Assembly: GCF_014653215.1 (NCBI RefSeq)
Contig: NZ_BNAI01000001.1
Span: 955,012 to 1,019,011 of the forward strand
DNA: 64,000 nt
Direction: 5' to 3'
Source: Pseudolysinimonas yzui
Lineage (GTDB): Bacteria > Actinomycetota > Actinomycetes > Actinomycetales > Microbacteriaceae
A program made the position numbers and the translations under genes. Each line of letters opens with the position of its first letter. Position 1 is the first letter of the stretch. The notes beneath the pieces were generated by a model. The model was not told where the DNA came from. It searched no databases and saw only the letters and a list, made by a program, of their open reading frames with translations. This document shows positions 9,038 through 17,625 of the stretch, piece after piece.

Positions 9038-10060
9038 TCACGCAGAGTCGCGCCAGACGACCTCGGTCGGCAACAGCACGCCGTCAGCTGCCGGTGACCC
9101 GGATCGCACCTGCTCGAGCACCAGCTCGGCGGCTCGCGCTCCCAGGTCTCCGGCGGGCTGGCGAATCGTCGAGAGGGCCGGCTGTGCCCGACGCGCCCAG
9201 GCGCTGTCGTCGAACCCGACGACGCCGACGTCGGCCGGCACCCGCCGACCGGCGGAGGCGAGGGCTTCGAGGGCACCGACGGCGACCGCGTCGGAGGCCG
9301 CGAAGACCCCGTCGATGAGCGGGTCGACGCGCAACAGCTCGGCCATGCCCGCGACGCCGGCGTCGTGGGTGTAGAAACTCTGCCTCGATACCAGCGACTC
9401 GTCGTATCCGTCGCCGAGCGCGTCCCGGAACCCGGCCAGTCGGTCGCGACCGGAGTCGCGGTCGAGGCCCGCGGCGATCATGCCGATGCGGGAGCGGCCC
9501 GTCGCCTTGAGTCGCCGGGTGATCTGTTCCGCGGCGCCGCGGTTGTCGATGCCGACCCACGGGAGCTGCGGCTGATTGTCGGGCCGGCCGATCATCACGG
9601 CCGGCAGCCGCAGATCGGCGATGGCCTGGGAGATCGGGTCGCCCTCGCGCGCGGAGACGATGATCGCCCCGTCGACGAAACCGCCCCCGAGGTAGCCGGT
9701 GACCCGCTGCGAATCGCGTTCGGTGTCGATGATGAGCGAGACGAGCTGGTAGTCGGCGGCCGACAGCGACGAATTGATGCCCAACAGGATGGCGCCGATG
9801 TTGGGGTCGTCGACGAACACCGAGTGCGGCTCGTGCACGATGAGCGCGATGGCGCCGGAGGACTGGGTCGCCAGGTTGCGCGCGGCGGTGTTGCGCACGT
9901 AGCCGACCTTGGCGATGGCGGCTTCGATGGCTTCTCGGGCGGACGCCGAGACGTACGGCTCGCCGTTGAGAACCCGCGAGACGGTGCCGCGCGACACCCC
10001 GGCTTCAGCCGCCACGTCGAAGATCGTGGCGCGCTTCTGACGCGGAACAGGTGCGGGCAC
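9038..10060 (-). CDS. LacI-family transcriptional regulator of the adjacent galactoside operon
   Basis: A 340-residue LacI/GalR regulator. The N-terminal helix-turn-helix and hinge are clear: [20 protein letters not shown], then [34 protein letters not shown] periplasmic-binding-protein-like effector domain follows from about residue 70 to the end, containing [20 protein letters not shown]. It starts with GTG at 10060, where homology begins. It is divergent from the GH42/ABC/GH36 operon across 156 bases that contain two CebR-like 14-bp operators, so it is the probable repressor of that operon, released by a galactoside-derived sugar. The effector is an inference. Confidence 0.93.
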   Translation of the reverse strand: MPAPVPRQKRATIFDVAAEAGVSRGTVSRVLNGEPYVSASAREAIEAAIAKVGYVRNTAARNLATQSSGAIALIVHEPHSVFVDDPNIGAILLGINSSLSAADYQLVSLIIDTERDSQRVTGYLGGGFVDGAIIVSAREGDPISQAIADLRLPAVMIGRPDNQPQLPWVGIDNRGAAEQITRRLKATGRSRIGMIAAGLDRDSGRDRLAGFRDALGDGYDESLVSRQSFYTHDAGVAGMAELLRVDPLIDGVFAASDAVAVGALEALASAGRRVPADVGVVGFDDSAWARRAQPALSTIRQPAGDLGARAAELVLEQVRSGSPAADGVLLPTEVVWRDSA

Positions 10061-10072
10061 GGGCTCAGTGTA

Positions 10073-10100
10073 TTGACACCGGCGAACTCTCGTGTCTAAT
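10073..10100 (+). promoter_or_regulatory. promoter of the galactoside operon (-35 TTGACA, -10 TCTAAT)
   Basis: TTGACA (10073-10078) and TCTAAT (10095-10100) are separated by 16 bases, matching the sigma-70/HrdB consensus at 11 of 12 positions. Transcription would start near 10107, inside the first operator. This leaves a leader of about 110 bases before the GTG of the beta-galactosidase. The -35 box begins 13 bases from the start codon of the divergent repressor gene. Confidence 0.8.
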
Positions 10101-10101
10101 C

Positions 10102-10115
10102 TGGGAGCGTTCACA
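10102..10115 (+). promoter_or_regulatory. LacI-family operator O1 (CebR-like)
   Basis: TGGGAGCGTTCACA is an imperfect 14-bp palindrome with the central CG usual for LacI-family sites. It resembles the known actinobacterial CebR consensus TGGGAGCGCTCCCA. It begins two bases after the -10 box and covers the predicted transcription start, so bound repressor would block initiation. Its 16-base surroundings recur as an inverted copy 47 bp downstream. Confidence 0.75.
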
Positions 10116-10148
10116 GAAAACCTTGACTCCTTCGTTTGCACAACGGTC

Positions 10149-10162
10149 TGTGCACGCTCCCA
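10149..10162 (+). promoter_or_regulatory. LacI-family operator O2 (inverted copy of O1)
   Basis: TGTGCACGCTCCCA is the reverse complement of O1 apart from one base. With one flanking base on each side, the two 16-mers (10101-10116 and 10148-10163) match at 15 of 16 positions. Centres are 47 bp apart, roughly four and a half helical turns. It lies at about +43 to +56 in the leader of the operon, where a bound repressor could act as a roadblock or form a loop with O1. Confidence 0.7.
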
Positions 10163-10216
10163 GAGTCTCGGTGTCGAGCGACAACGATGTTGATCCGACC
10201 GCGGAAGGAATGGCCC

Positions 10217-12256
10217 GTGAGCACTCCCCGGACCCTGAGCGCTGAGAAGTCGCTCGTGCCGGGATGGGCGACGGGCACCATCACCCTCGGCTGCGATTAC
10301 AACCCGGAGCAGTGGGACGAGTCGGTGTGGCTCGACGACATCGCGCTCATGACCGAACTCGGTGTCGACCTCGTCGCCATCAACATCTTCGGGTGGGCGC
10401 AACTGCAGCCCACCCCCGGCAGCTTCGACTTCGGCCGGCTCGACCGCATCGTCGAACTGCTGCACGCCGCGGGCATCCGCATCAACCTCGGAACCGGCAC
10501 CTCGTCGCCGCCTCCCTGGCTCGCGCGTCTGCACCCCGAGACGCTGCCGCAGGCGGCCGATGGAACGATCGCCTGGCCGGGCGGACGCCAGGCCTGGTGC
10601 CCGAGCTCCCCCGTCTTCCGCGAGAAGTCCCTCGAGCTGGTGAGCGCGATGGTCGAGCGCTACGGCGCCCACCCGGCCGTCGCCCTCTGGCACGTCTCGA
10701 ACGAACTGGGCTGCCACAACGCGCTCTGCTACTGCGACACCTCGGCCGCGGCGTTCCGCGCCTGGTTGCAGCGCCGCTACGAGACCCTCGATACCCTCAA
10801 CGATGCGTGGGGAACCGCCTTCTGGAGCCAGCGGGTCGGCGATTGGGCCGACGTGCTGCCTCCTCGCACCACGCGTTCCGCGGCGAACCCGGCCCAGGCC
10901 CTGGACTTCGCGCGGTTCTCGTCCGACGAGCTGCTCGCGTCCTATCGCGCCGAAGCCGCCGTGGTGCGTGCCGGCTCCGCCGCTCCCGTCACCACCAACC
11001 TCATGGTGACCGCGCACATCAGCACCCAGGACTACTTCGGCTGGGTCGACGACCTCGACCTGATCGCCAACGACCACTACCTCGACCACCGGCTGCCCGA
11101 CCCGCTCGCCGAGCTCGCGTTCAGTGCCGATCTCACCCGCGGTCTCGCGAAGGGTGATCCATGGATGCTCATGGAGACCTCGACGAGCGCGGTGAGCTGG
11201 CAGCCGATCAACCACGCCAAGCGCGACGGCGAGCTGGTGCGCACCGTGCTCGGGCACGTCGCCCGCGGCGCCGACTCGATCTGCTTCTTCCAGTGGCGCG
11301 CCTCCCGGCGCGGGGCCGAGAAGTTCCACTCCGCACTGCTCCCCCATGGCGGCACCGGGAACAGCGGGTGGGCACAGAGCCTCGAACTGTCGGCGGTGCT
11401 CGACCGGCTGTCGCCGATCGTCGGTTCTCGCGTCGCCGCGCGGGCAGCCATGGTGTTCTCGTGGCCGGCGTGGTGGGCGGCAGAAGGCGACGCCCAGCCG
11501 AGCGGTCTGCTGCGCTACCTTCCGGAGGCCCACCGCTACCACCGCGCACTGCGTGCCCTCGGGGTCACCGTCGACCTGGTCGCCCCGGGGACACCGCTCA
11601 CCGGGTACGACCTGGTGATCGTTCCGACCCTGTACACCGCCACCGACGCGGAGGCCGCCGTGATCGCCGACGCGGCCGAACTCGGCGCCACCGTGCTCAT
11701 CACCCCGTTCAGCGGAATCGTCGATGACACCGACGCCATCCATCCCGGCAGCTACCCGGGCGCCTTCCGCGACCTGCTCGGTATCGTCATCGACGAGTTC
11801 CGCCCCCTCGCCGCCGCCCAGGCGATCCGTCTCGACAGCGGCGCTCGAGGCTCCGTCTGGAGCGAGTCGATCCAGACGCGTGGCGCCGCCATCGTCGACG
11901 CCTTCACGGACGGCCCCGCCGCCGGCTCCCCCGCCCTGACCCGGCGCGAGGTCGGCGAGGGCGCGGCCTGGTACGTCGCGACGATGCTCGATGACGAATC
12001 GCTGAGCGACCTCCTCGTCCGGCTGTGCGCCGAAGCCGACGTTCCGGTGACCGAGGTCGGCCCCGACGTCGACCTCGTGACCCGGGTCACCGACACCCAC
12101 GAGGCCACCTTCGTCATCAACCACCGCGACGCGCCGGTCACCGTGCCGGTCAGCGGACTCGATCTCGTCACCGGCGAGACCGTGACCGACACGACGCCCG
12201 TGGCCGCGGGTGCCGTTCGCGTGATCGTCACCGAGAGGAGCAATCGTGGTGCGTGA
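10217..12256 (+). CDS. beta-galactosidase, glycoside hydrolase family 42
   Basis: A 679-residue GH42 beta-galactosidase, probably cytoplasmic since no signal peptide is seen. The catalytic acid/base is the Glu of WHVSNELG (about residue 163) and the nucleophile the Glu of WMLMETS (about 320). Metal-binding-type cysteines occur around CHNALCYC. A trimerisation (GATase-like) domain follows the TIM barrel and a short C-terminal beta domain ends the protein. The GTG at 10217 is chosen because AAGGA stands seven bases before it; a longer in-frame extension starting at 10136 lies inside the operator region. It is the first gene of the operon and overlaps the permease gene by 11 bases. Confidence 0.94.
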   Translation: MSTPRTLSAEKSLVPGWATGTITLGCDYNPEQWDESVWLDDIALMTELGVDLVAINIFGWAQLQPTPGSFDFGRLDRIVELLHAAGIRINLGTGTSSPPPWLARLHPETLPQAADGTIAWPGGRQAWCPSSPVFREKSLELVSAMVERYGAHPAVALWHVSNELGCHNALCYCDTSAAAFRAWLQRRYETLDTLNDAWGTAFWSQRVGDWADVLPPRTTRSAANPAQALDFARFSSDELLASYRAEAAVVRAGSAAPVTTNLMVTAHISTQDYFGWVDDLDLIANDHYLDHRLPDPLAELAFSADLTRGLAKGDPWMLMETSTSAVSWQPINHAKRDGELVRTVLGHVARGADSICFFQWRASRRGAEKFHSALLPHGGTGNSGWAQSLELSAVLDRLSPIVGSRVAARAAMVFSWPAWWAAEGDAQPSGLLRYLPEAHRYHRALRALGVTVDLVAPGTPLTGYDLVIVPTLYTATDAEAAVIADAAELGATVLITPFSGIVDDTDAIHPGSYPGAFRDLLGIVIDEFRPLAAAQAIRLDSGARGSVWSESIQTRGAAIVDAFTDGPAAGSPALTRREVGEGAAWYVATMLDDESLSDLLVRLCAEADVPVTEVGPDVDLVTRVTDTHEATFVINHRDAPVTVPVSGLDLVTGETVTDTTPVAAGAVRVIVTERSNRGA

Positions 12257-13142
12257 CACTGTCGTCACCCCGTCGAGAGCGGTCAGACATCGAAAGGCGC
12301 TCGCCGCCTTCCTGCTGCCGTTCGGGGTGCTGTTCGTGCTGTTCTACGTCGTCCCGATCCTGTACGCCGTCTACCAGTCGCTGCTCACCGTCGAGCGGGA
12401 GGGCACCTTCGGCCCCGCGGTGCAGGTGTTCGGCGGCCTCACCCAGTACATCGCCGTGTTCCAGAACGAGCCGTTCTGGGCATCCATCGTTCGCGTCCTG
12501 ATGTTCGGGGCCGTGCAGGTGCCGATCATGCTCGGGCTCGCCCTCATCCTGGCGCTTCTGCTGGACTCGCCGCTCGTGCGCGGCGCGAAGTTCTTCCGGC
12601 TCGCGTTCTTCGCCCCGTACGCGGTGCCGAGCGTCATCGCGGCGATCATGTGGGGCTTCCTGTACTCCCCGAACCTGTCGCCGTTCACCGCGGTCACCGG
12701 CAGCGTCGACTTCCTCTCAGCCGATGCCGTGCTGTGGTCGATCGCCAACGTGGTCACCTGGGTGTACGTCGGCTACAACATGCTCATCATCTACTCGGCT
12801 CTGCTGTCGATTCCGCAGGAGATCTACGAGGCGGCCCGACTCGACGGCGCGAACCAGCTGCGCATCGCCTGGTCGATCAAGATCCCCCTCGTCGCACCCG
12901 CCCTCGTGCTGACCGGCATCTTCTCGATCATCGGCACCTTCCAGCTGCTGGCGGAGCCGCAGGTGTTCGCCAGCTTCTCGTCGGCCGTCACGAGCACCTT
13001 CACCCCGAACCTGACCATCTACTCGACCGCGTCGGTGCCGAACATGAGCCTCGCCGCGGCCATGTCGGTCGTGCTCGCCGTGGCGACTTTCCTGCTCTCG
13101 TTCACCGTCTTGAAGCTCACCCAACGGAGGGCAACGCTATGA
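12246..13142 (+). CDS. carbohydrate ABC transporter permease (MalF type)
   Basis: A 298-residue inner-membrane permease of the sugar ABC family (CUT1). About six transmembrane helices are visible, beginning with LAAFLLPFGVLFVLFYVVPI. The EAA loop that contacts the ATPase reads EIYEAARLDGANQLRIAWSI. The start GTG follows AGGAG by five bases and lies inside the end of the beta-galactosidase gene. The stop overlaps the ATG of the second permease (ATGA), so the two subunits should be made in equal amount. It probably imports a galactoside bound by the lipoprotein encoded downstream. Confidence 0.95.
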   Translation: MVRDTVVTPSRAVRHRKALAAFLLPFGVLFVLFYVVPILYAVYQSLLTVEREGTFGPAVQVFGGLTQYIAVFQNEPFWASIVRVLMFGAVQVPIMLGLALILALLLDSPLVRGAKFFRLAFFAPYAVPSVIAAIMWGFLYSPNLSPFTAVTGSVDFLSADAVLWSIANVVTWVYVGYNMLIIYSALLSIPQEIYEAARLDGANQLRIAWSIKIPLVAPALVLTGIFSIIGTFQLLAEPQVFASFSSAVTSTFTPNLTIYSTASVPNMSLAAAMSVVLAVATFLLSFTVLKLTQRRATL

Positions 13143-14035
13143 CGACCACAGCCAGCTTGATGGCGCGTGAGGGCGGGCGGCTCGGACGCACCGCCACGCG
13201 GGAGAGCGCCGTGTCACGCACCATCGCGATGGCCGTGATGATCGTCGCCACGCTCTACTTCCTGACGCCGCTGTGGTGGCTGTTCGTCGCGGCGACCAAG
13301 TCGCGGGCGGACTTCACCACCACCGCTCCCCTGTGGTTCGCCGACTTCGACCTGTTCGGCAACATCGCCGCGCTCTTCCAGTACCGCGACGGTGTCTTCC
13401 TGCGCTGGCTCGCCAACAGCGCGCTCTACGCCGGAGTCGGGGCGGCGCTCGCGACGCTGTTCGCCGCGATGGCGGGGTACGCGATCGCGAAGTACACCTT
13501 CCGCGGCCGCGAGACCCTGTTCAACGTCGTGCTCGGGGGCGTGCTCGTGCCTGCGACGGCGCTCGCGTTGCCGCTCTTCCTGATCTTCAGCCAGGCCGGC
13601 GCGACGAACACCATCTGGGCGGTGCTGCTGCCGAGCCTGGTCAGCCCGTTCGGGGTCTACCTCTCGAGGATCTACGCCTCGGCGAGCGTTCCCGACGAGA
13701 TCATCGAGGCCGCGCGCATCGACGGCGCCGGCGAGGTGCGCACCTTCTTCACGGTCGCGACGCGGCTCATGGCGCCGGCGCTGGTGACGATCTTCCTCTT
13801 CCAGTTCGTCGCGATCTGGAACAACTTCTTCCTGCCGCTCATCATGCTGCGCGACGAAGCCCTGTTCCCGGTGACGATGGGCCTCTACGTGTGGAACACC
13901 CAGGTCAGCCAGATCCCCGACATCCGTGCCCTCGTCGTCGTCGGCTCGCTGCTGTCGATCATCCCCCTCATCGTCACCTTCCTCGGGCTGCAGCGTTTCT
14001 GGCAGTCCGGGCTGGCGAACGGCGGGCTCAAATGA
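13139..14035 (+). CDS. carbohydrate ABC transporter permease (MalG type)
   Basis: The second permease subunit, also 298 residues. The N-terminal cytoplasmic tail of about 28 residues is followed by six likely membrane helices starting at TIAMAVMIVATLYFLTPLWW. The EAA motif is EIIEAARIDGAGEVRTFFTV. Start and stop are fixed by an ATGA overlap with the MalF-type gene upstream. A 68-base gap with an AAGGAA ribosome site leads to the binding protein. No ATPase gene follows, so the transporter probably shares a MsmK/MsiK-type ATPase encoded elsewhere, as is usual in actinobacteria. Confidence 0.95.
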   Translation: MTTTASLMAREGGRLGRTATRESAVSRTIAMAVMIVATLYFLTPLWWLFVAATKSRADFTTTAPLWFADFDLFGNIAALFQYRDGVFLRWLANSALYAGVGAALATLFAAMAGYAIAKYTFRGRETLFNVVLGGVLVPATALALPLFLIFSQAGATNTIWAVLLPSLVSPFGVYLSRIYASASVPDEIIEAARIDGAGEVRTFFTVATRLMAPALVTIFLFQFVAIWNNFFLPLIMLRDEALFPVTMGLYVWNTQVSQIPDIRALVVVGSLLSIIPLIVTFLGLQRFWQSGLANGGLK

Positions 14036-14103
14036 GCCCGGCGACAGCGCCTCCGAAAGATCTGAACCACCAAATCAGCACCACCCCAAGAAAGGAACAC
14101 AGC

Positions 14104-15429
14104 ATGGCGATCTCCACAGTCGCGCGTGCGGGGGCCGTCGTGGCCATCTCCGCTCTCGCCCTGACGGCCTGCTCGACGGGCGGCACCGATGCCGGCGCGA
14201 GCGGCGACTGCACTCCCTCCGACGGTCCCGTGACCCTGACCTTCACCACCTGGCTGCCGGGCGTCGAAGACGCCGTCGCCATCTGGAACGAAGAGAACCC
14301 CGACATCCAGGTCGAGGTTCAGACCGGCCCGAACGGCAACGGCGGCACGTACCAGAACTTCTTCAACCAGCTCGCGGCCGGAAATGCCCCCGACCTCGGT
14401 CAGATCGAGTTCGACGCGATGCCGAACTTCCGGGTGCAGGACGGCCTCGAGAACATCGGGGCGTGCGAAGGCATCCTCGAAGCCGAAGACCAGTTCGTCG
14501 GCTGGACCTGGAGCCAGGTGACGTTCGGTGAAGAGGATGCGGTCTACGCGATCCCGCAGGACACCGGCCCGATGGCGATGTTCTACCGCGCCGACCTGTT
14601 CGAGCAGGCGGGCATCCCGATTCCGACCACGTGGGAAGAGTACGAAGCCGCCGCGGTGCAGATCCGCGCGCTCGGCGGGTACATCAACAACTTCTCGCAG
14701 AGCGACATCAACGCCTTCGCCGGCCTGGTGTGGCAGGCCGGCGGCGAGTGGTTCGGCCAGGACGGCGAGAACTGGACGGTCGACCTGACCAGCGACGAGT
14801 CCACCCAGGTGGCCGAGTACTGGCAGGGCCTGATCGACGACGACCTGGTCGCCGTCTACCCGCCGTGGACCGACGAGTGGAACGCCGCCTACAACTCGAG
14901 CGAGCTGTGGACCTGGGTCTCCGCCGTCTGGGGCGCCAACACGATCGCGAGCGGCGCGCCCGACACCGCCGGCAACTGGGCGGTCGCCCCGATGCCGCAG
15001 TGGGAGGCCGGCGGAAGCGCCGCAGGCAACTGGGGTGGCTCGACCACCGCGGTGCTGAAGGGCTCCGACCACCCGTACGAGGCGGCGCAGTTCGCGCTGT
15101 GGCTCAACACGGATGCCGATTCGCTGACCGCGATGAACGCCAGCGCGAGCATCTACCCCGCGACGATCGAGGGCGCCAACCTTCCGGCATTCGCCGAGGG
15201 TGTGGAGTTCTACGGCGGTCAGAAGATCTACGAGGTGTTCGCCGAGGCCGGCAACAACGTCAACCCCGACTTCACCTGGGGTCCGACGATGACGCAGGTC
15301 TACAACGACGTCGCCGATGGCTTCGCCGCCGCCGTTTCGGGCAACGGTACGCTCGTTGACGCGCTGGCCTCCGGCCAACAGAAGACGATCGCCGCCCTGA
15401 AGGCAGCCTCGATCCCCGTCAAGGAGTAG
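14104..15429 (+). CDS. extracellular sugar-binding lipoprotein of the ABC transporter
   Basis: A 441-residue family-1-type solute-binding protein. The signal peptide runs over residues 1-22 and ends in the lipobox LTAC, with Cys23 the lipidated residue. The mature protein starts with a short Gly/Ser/Asp linker and then VTLTFTTWLPGVEDAVAIWN, the typical first lobe. A ribosome site (AAAGGAA) precedes the ATG. It should be anchored on the outer face of the membrane and deliver galactoside oligosaccharides to the two permeases encoded upstream. The exact sugar is an inference from the GH42 and GH36 neighbours. Confidence 0.94.
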   Translation: MAISTVARAGAVVAISALALTACSTGGTDAGASGDCTPSDGPVTLTFTTWLPGVEDAVAIWNEENPDIQVEVQTGPNGNGGTYQNFFNQLAAGNAPDLGQIEFDAMPNFRVQDGLENIGACEGILEAEDQFVGWTWSQVTFGEEDAVYAIPQDTGPMAMFYRADLFEQAGIPIPTTWEEYEAAAVQIRALGGYINNFSQSDINAFAGLVWQAGGEWFGQDGENWTVDLTSDESTQVAEYWQGLIDDDLVAVYPPWTDEWNAAYNSSELWTWVSAVWGANTIASGAPDTAGNWAVAPMPQWEAGGSAAGNWGGSTTAVLKGSDHPYEAAQFALWLNTDADSLTAMNASASIYPATIEGANLPAFAEGVEFYGGQKIYEVFAEAGNNVNPDFTWGPTMTQVYNDVADGFAAAVSGNGTLVDALASGQQKTIAALKAASIPVKE

Positions 15430-15470
15430 GTATCTCGCTTCTCCACCTCCGTGCCGCGGGTGTCAGCCTT

Positions 15471-17552
15471 GTGCTCGACGCCCGCGGCACGGCCGTCCCC
15501 CGCCTCCTCCACTGGGGAGCCGATCTCGGCGACGTCGACCCCGACATGCTCGAACAGATCGCTGCGGCCCCCGCAATCGCGCCGAGTGCGCCCGACCTCC
15601 CCCTTGCCCCGTCCATCCTCGCCGGCCCCGCCGAGGGCTGGAGCGGGTTCCCGGCGATCGTCGCGCACCGCATCGGCAGCGGTCCCGCCCGGCTGCCGCT
15701 GCGCATCCGCCGCACCGGGCTCAGCCGAACCGACCCGAACTCGGTGGCGATCGACCTCGCGGTCGACGACGATCACGGCCCGCTACTCGGCGTCGTGTGG
15801 CGCGCGACGTTGTCGCCCGAGGGCGTCGTGACGATCGATCTGGATGCGACGACCGCAGCGGCCGAGGGCGTCGAGCTGCACCGGCTGGCCGTCTGCATGC
15901 CGGTGCCGGCGCGCGCGAGCGATCTGCTCGACTTCAGCGGCGTGTGGGCCCACGAGCGGCAACCGCAGCGTGGCGCCATCCGCGACGGGCTGCACCTGCG
16001 CGACCAGCGACGAGGCCGTCCGGGGCACGACTCCCCCTACCTCACGGTGCTCGGAACCGTCGGCTTCGGATTCCGTTCCGGTGAGGTCTGGGCGTTGCAC
16101 CACGCCTGGAGCGGCAACAGCACGACAGGTGTCGAGTCACTCGCCACCGGACACCGACGGCTTCTCGCCGCGGAACTGCTGGATGCCGGCGAGGTGAGTC
16201 TCGCGAGCGGCGACCACTACCGCGCGCCGCAGACGGTACTCGCCTACAGCGACCACGGCCTCGACGGGCTCTCCGACCGCCTGCATCCCTTCGTGCGTGC
16301 CCAGACTCCCCCGGCCCACCGTCCGGTGGTGCTCAACACCTGGGAAGCCGTCTATTACGACCACGCCCTCGAGAAGCTGCTGCCGCTCGTCGACCTCGCT
16401 GCCGATCTCGGGGTCGAGCGCTTCGTGCTCGACGACGGCTGGTTCAAGGGCCGCACCGACGACCGCCGGGCGCTCGGCGACTGGACGGTCGATCCCGACC
16501 GCTGGCCGTCGGGGCTGCATCCGCTGTCGGAGGCGGTCGTCGCGCGGGGAATGGACTTCGGCCTGTGGGTCGAACCCGAGATGGTCAGCGCCGACTCGCG
16601 GCTCGCGCGCGAACATCCCGATTGGATGCTCGCCGACCTCGCCGCGGATGCCGCGGTCCCGCCTTCGTGGCGGCACCAGCACACCCTCGACCTCACCGTG
16701 CCCGCCGCCCGCGAACACGTGCTGGAGGCGCTCACCGCGCTGCTCACGGAGTACCCGATCGCGTTCCTCAAGTGGGATCACAACCGCGACCAGCACGCCG
16801 GCACCGCGGCCGCCCATACGCGGGCCGTCTACGCCCTCATCGACGCGTTGCGCGAGCGGTTCCCCGACCTGGCGATCGAGAGCTGCGCCTCCGGTGGGGC
16901 GCGGGTCGACCTGGGCATGGCGCGACGCGTGCACCGGTTCTGGACGAGCGACACGAACGACGCGCTCGACCGCCAGCGCATCCAGCGGTACAGCGGCCTG
17001 CTCATGCCGCCGGAGCTGCTCGGCGGTCACGTCGGCGCCCCCCGTGCGCACATCACCGGGCGTACGCACGATCTCTCGTTCCGTCTCGCGACGGCGCTGT
17101 TCGGCAGTGCGGGTATCGAGTGGGATGTGGCTGCCGCGACCGACGAGGATCGAGCCCACCTCCGCAACTGGATCGATCTGGTGAAACAGCTTCGACCGCT
17201 CGTGACAACCGGGCGCACCGTGCGCACCGACGAGCCCGGCGACGACCGCCTCGTCCACGGGCTGGTGAGTCCATCCGGCGACGAAGCGATCATCGCCCTC
17301 GTCACCCTCGACACCGCAGCGGTCGCGGTGCCTCCCCCGTTGCGCTTCCCGGGTCTCGACCCGGATCGTCGGTATCGCGTGGAACCACTCGACCTCGGCG
17401 GAGGCCCCCACGTCGTTCAAGACGCGCCGCCCGCCTGGCTCGCCGAGGGCGGGATCACCGTGACCGGACGGCTGTTGGGCGACCTCGGATTGCCGGTGCC
17501 GCTTCTCGCACCACAGCAGGCCCTCCTCCTGCGGGTTCGGGCGGTCGCGTGA
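15471..17552 (+). CDS. alpha-galactosidase, glycoside hydrolase family 36 (start uncertain)
   Basis: GH36 alpha-galactosidase, 693 residues from the GTG at 15471. The nucleophile Asp lies in FLKWDHNRD (residue 436) and the acid/base Asp in SDTND (residue 494). RFVLDDGWF and FGLWVEPEMVS are further family motifs. Homologous-looking sequence (LLHLRAAGVSLVLD) continues in frame upstream of the GTG to a stop at 15426-15428, with no ATG, GTG or TTG. An AAGGAG site (15421-15426) sits five bases before an ATC at 15432, so translation may begin there and add 13 residues. It is the last gene of the operon and removes alpha-linked galactose inside the cell. Confidence 0.92.
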   Translation: MLDARGTAVPRLLHWGADLGDVDPDMLEQIAAAPAIAPSAPDLPLAPSILAGPAEGWSGFPAIVAHRIGSGPARLPLRIRRTGLSRTDPNSVAIDLAVDDDHGPLLGVVWRATLSPEGVVTIDLDATTAAAEGVELHRLAVCMPVPARASDLLDFSGVWAHERQPQRGAIRDGLHLRDQRRGRPGHDSPYLTVLGTVGFGFRSGEVWALHHAWSGNSTTGVESLATGHRRLLAAELLDAGEVSLASGDHYRAPQTVLAYSDHGLDGLSDRLHPFVRAQTPPAHRPVVLNTWEAVYYDHALEKLLPLVDLAADLGVERFVLDDGWFKGRTDDRRALGDWTVDPDRWPSGLHPLSEAVVARGMDFGLWVEPEMVSADSRLAREHPDWMLADLAADAAVPPSWRHQHTLDLTVPAAREHVLEALTALLTEYPIAFLKWDHNRDQHAGTAAAHTRAVYALIDALRERFPDLAIESCASGGARVDLGMARRVHRFWTSDTNDALDRQRIQRYSGLLMPPELLGGHVGAPRAHITGRTHDLSFRLATALFGSAGIEWDVAAATDEDRAHLRNWIDLVKQLRPLVTTGRTVRTDEPGDDRLVHGLVSPSGDEAIIALVTLDTAAVAVPPPLRFPGLDPDRRYRVEPLDLGGGPHVVQDAPPAWLAEGGITVTGRLLGDLGLPVPLLAPQQALLLRVRAVA

Positions 17553-17625
17553 CCAGCCCGTGGGCAGTCGCAGGACCCCGTAATGGGGCTGACGACGCTG
17601 TGCCGAGCTCACTTACCGTCGTCGT

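Noticed and set aside
9041-9041. GTG start for rlmN overlapping the regulator stop (GTGA)
   Set aside because: The extra 23 residues do not look like RlmN, there is no ribosome site, and a -10 hexamer stands seven bases before the ATG at 8972.
10136-10216. Longer N-terminus for the beta-galactosidase
   Set aside because: The extension lies in the leader and second operator and lacks a ribosome site, while GTG 10217 has a good one.
17574-17590. Hairpin CCCC-GTAAT-GGGG as a terminator after the galactoside operon
   Set aside because: The stem is only four base pairs and no U-tract follows.
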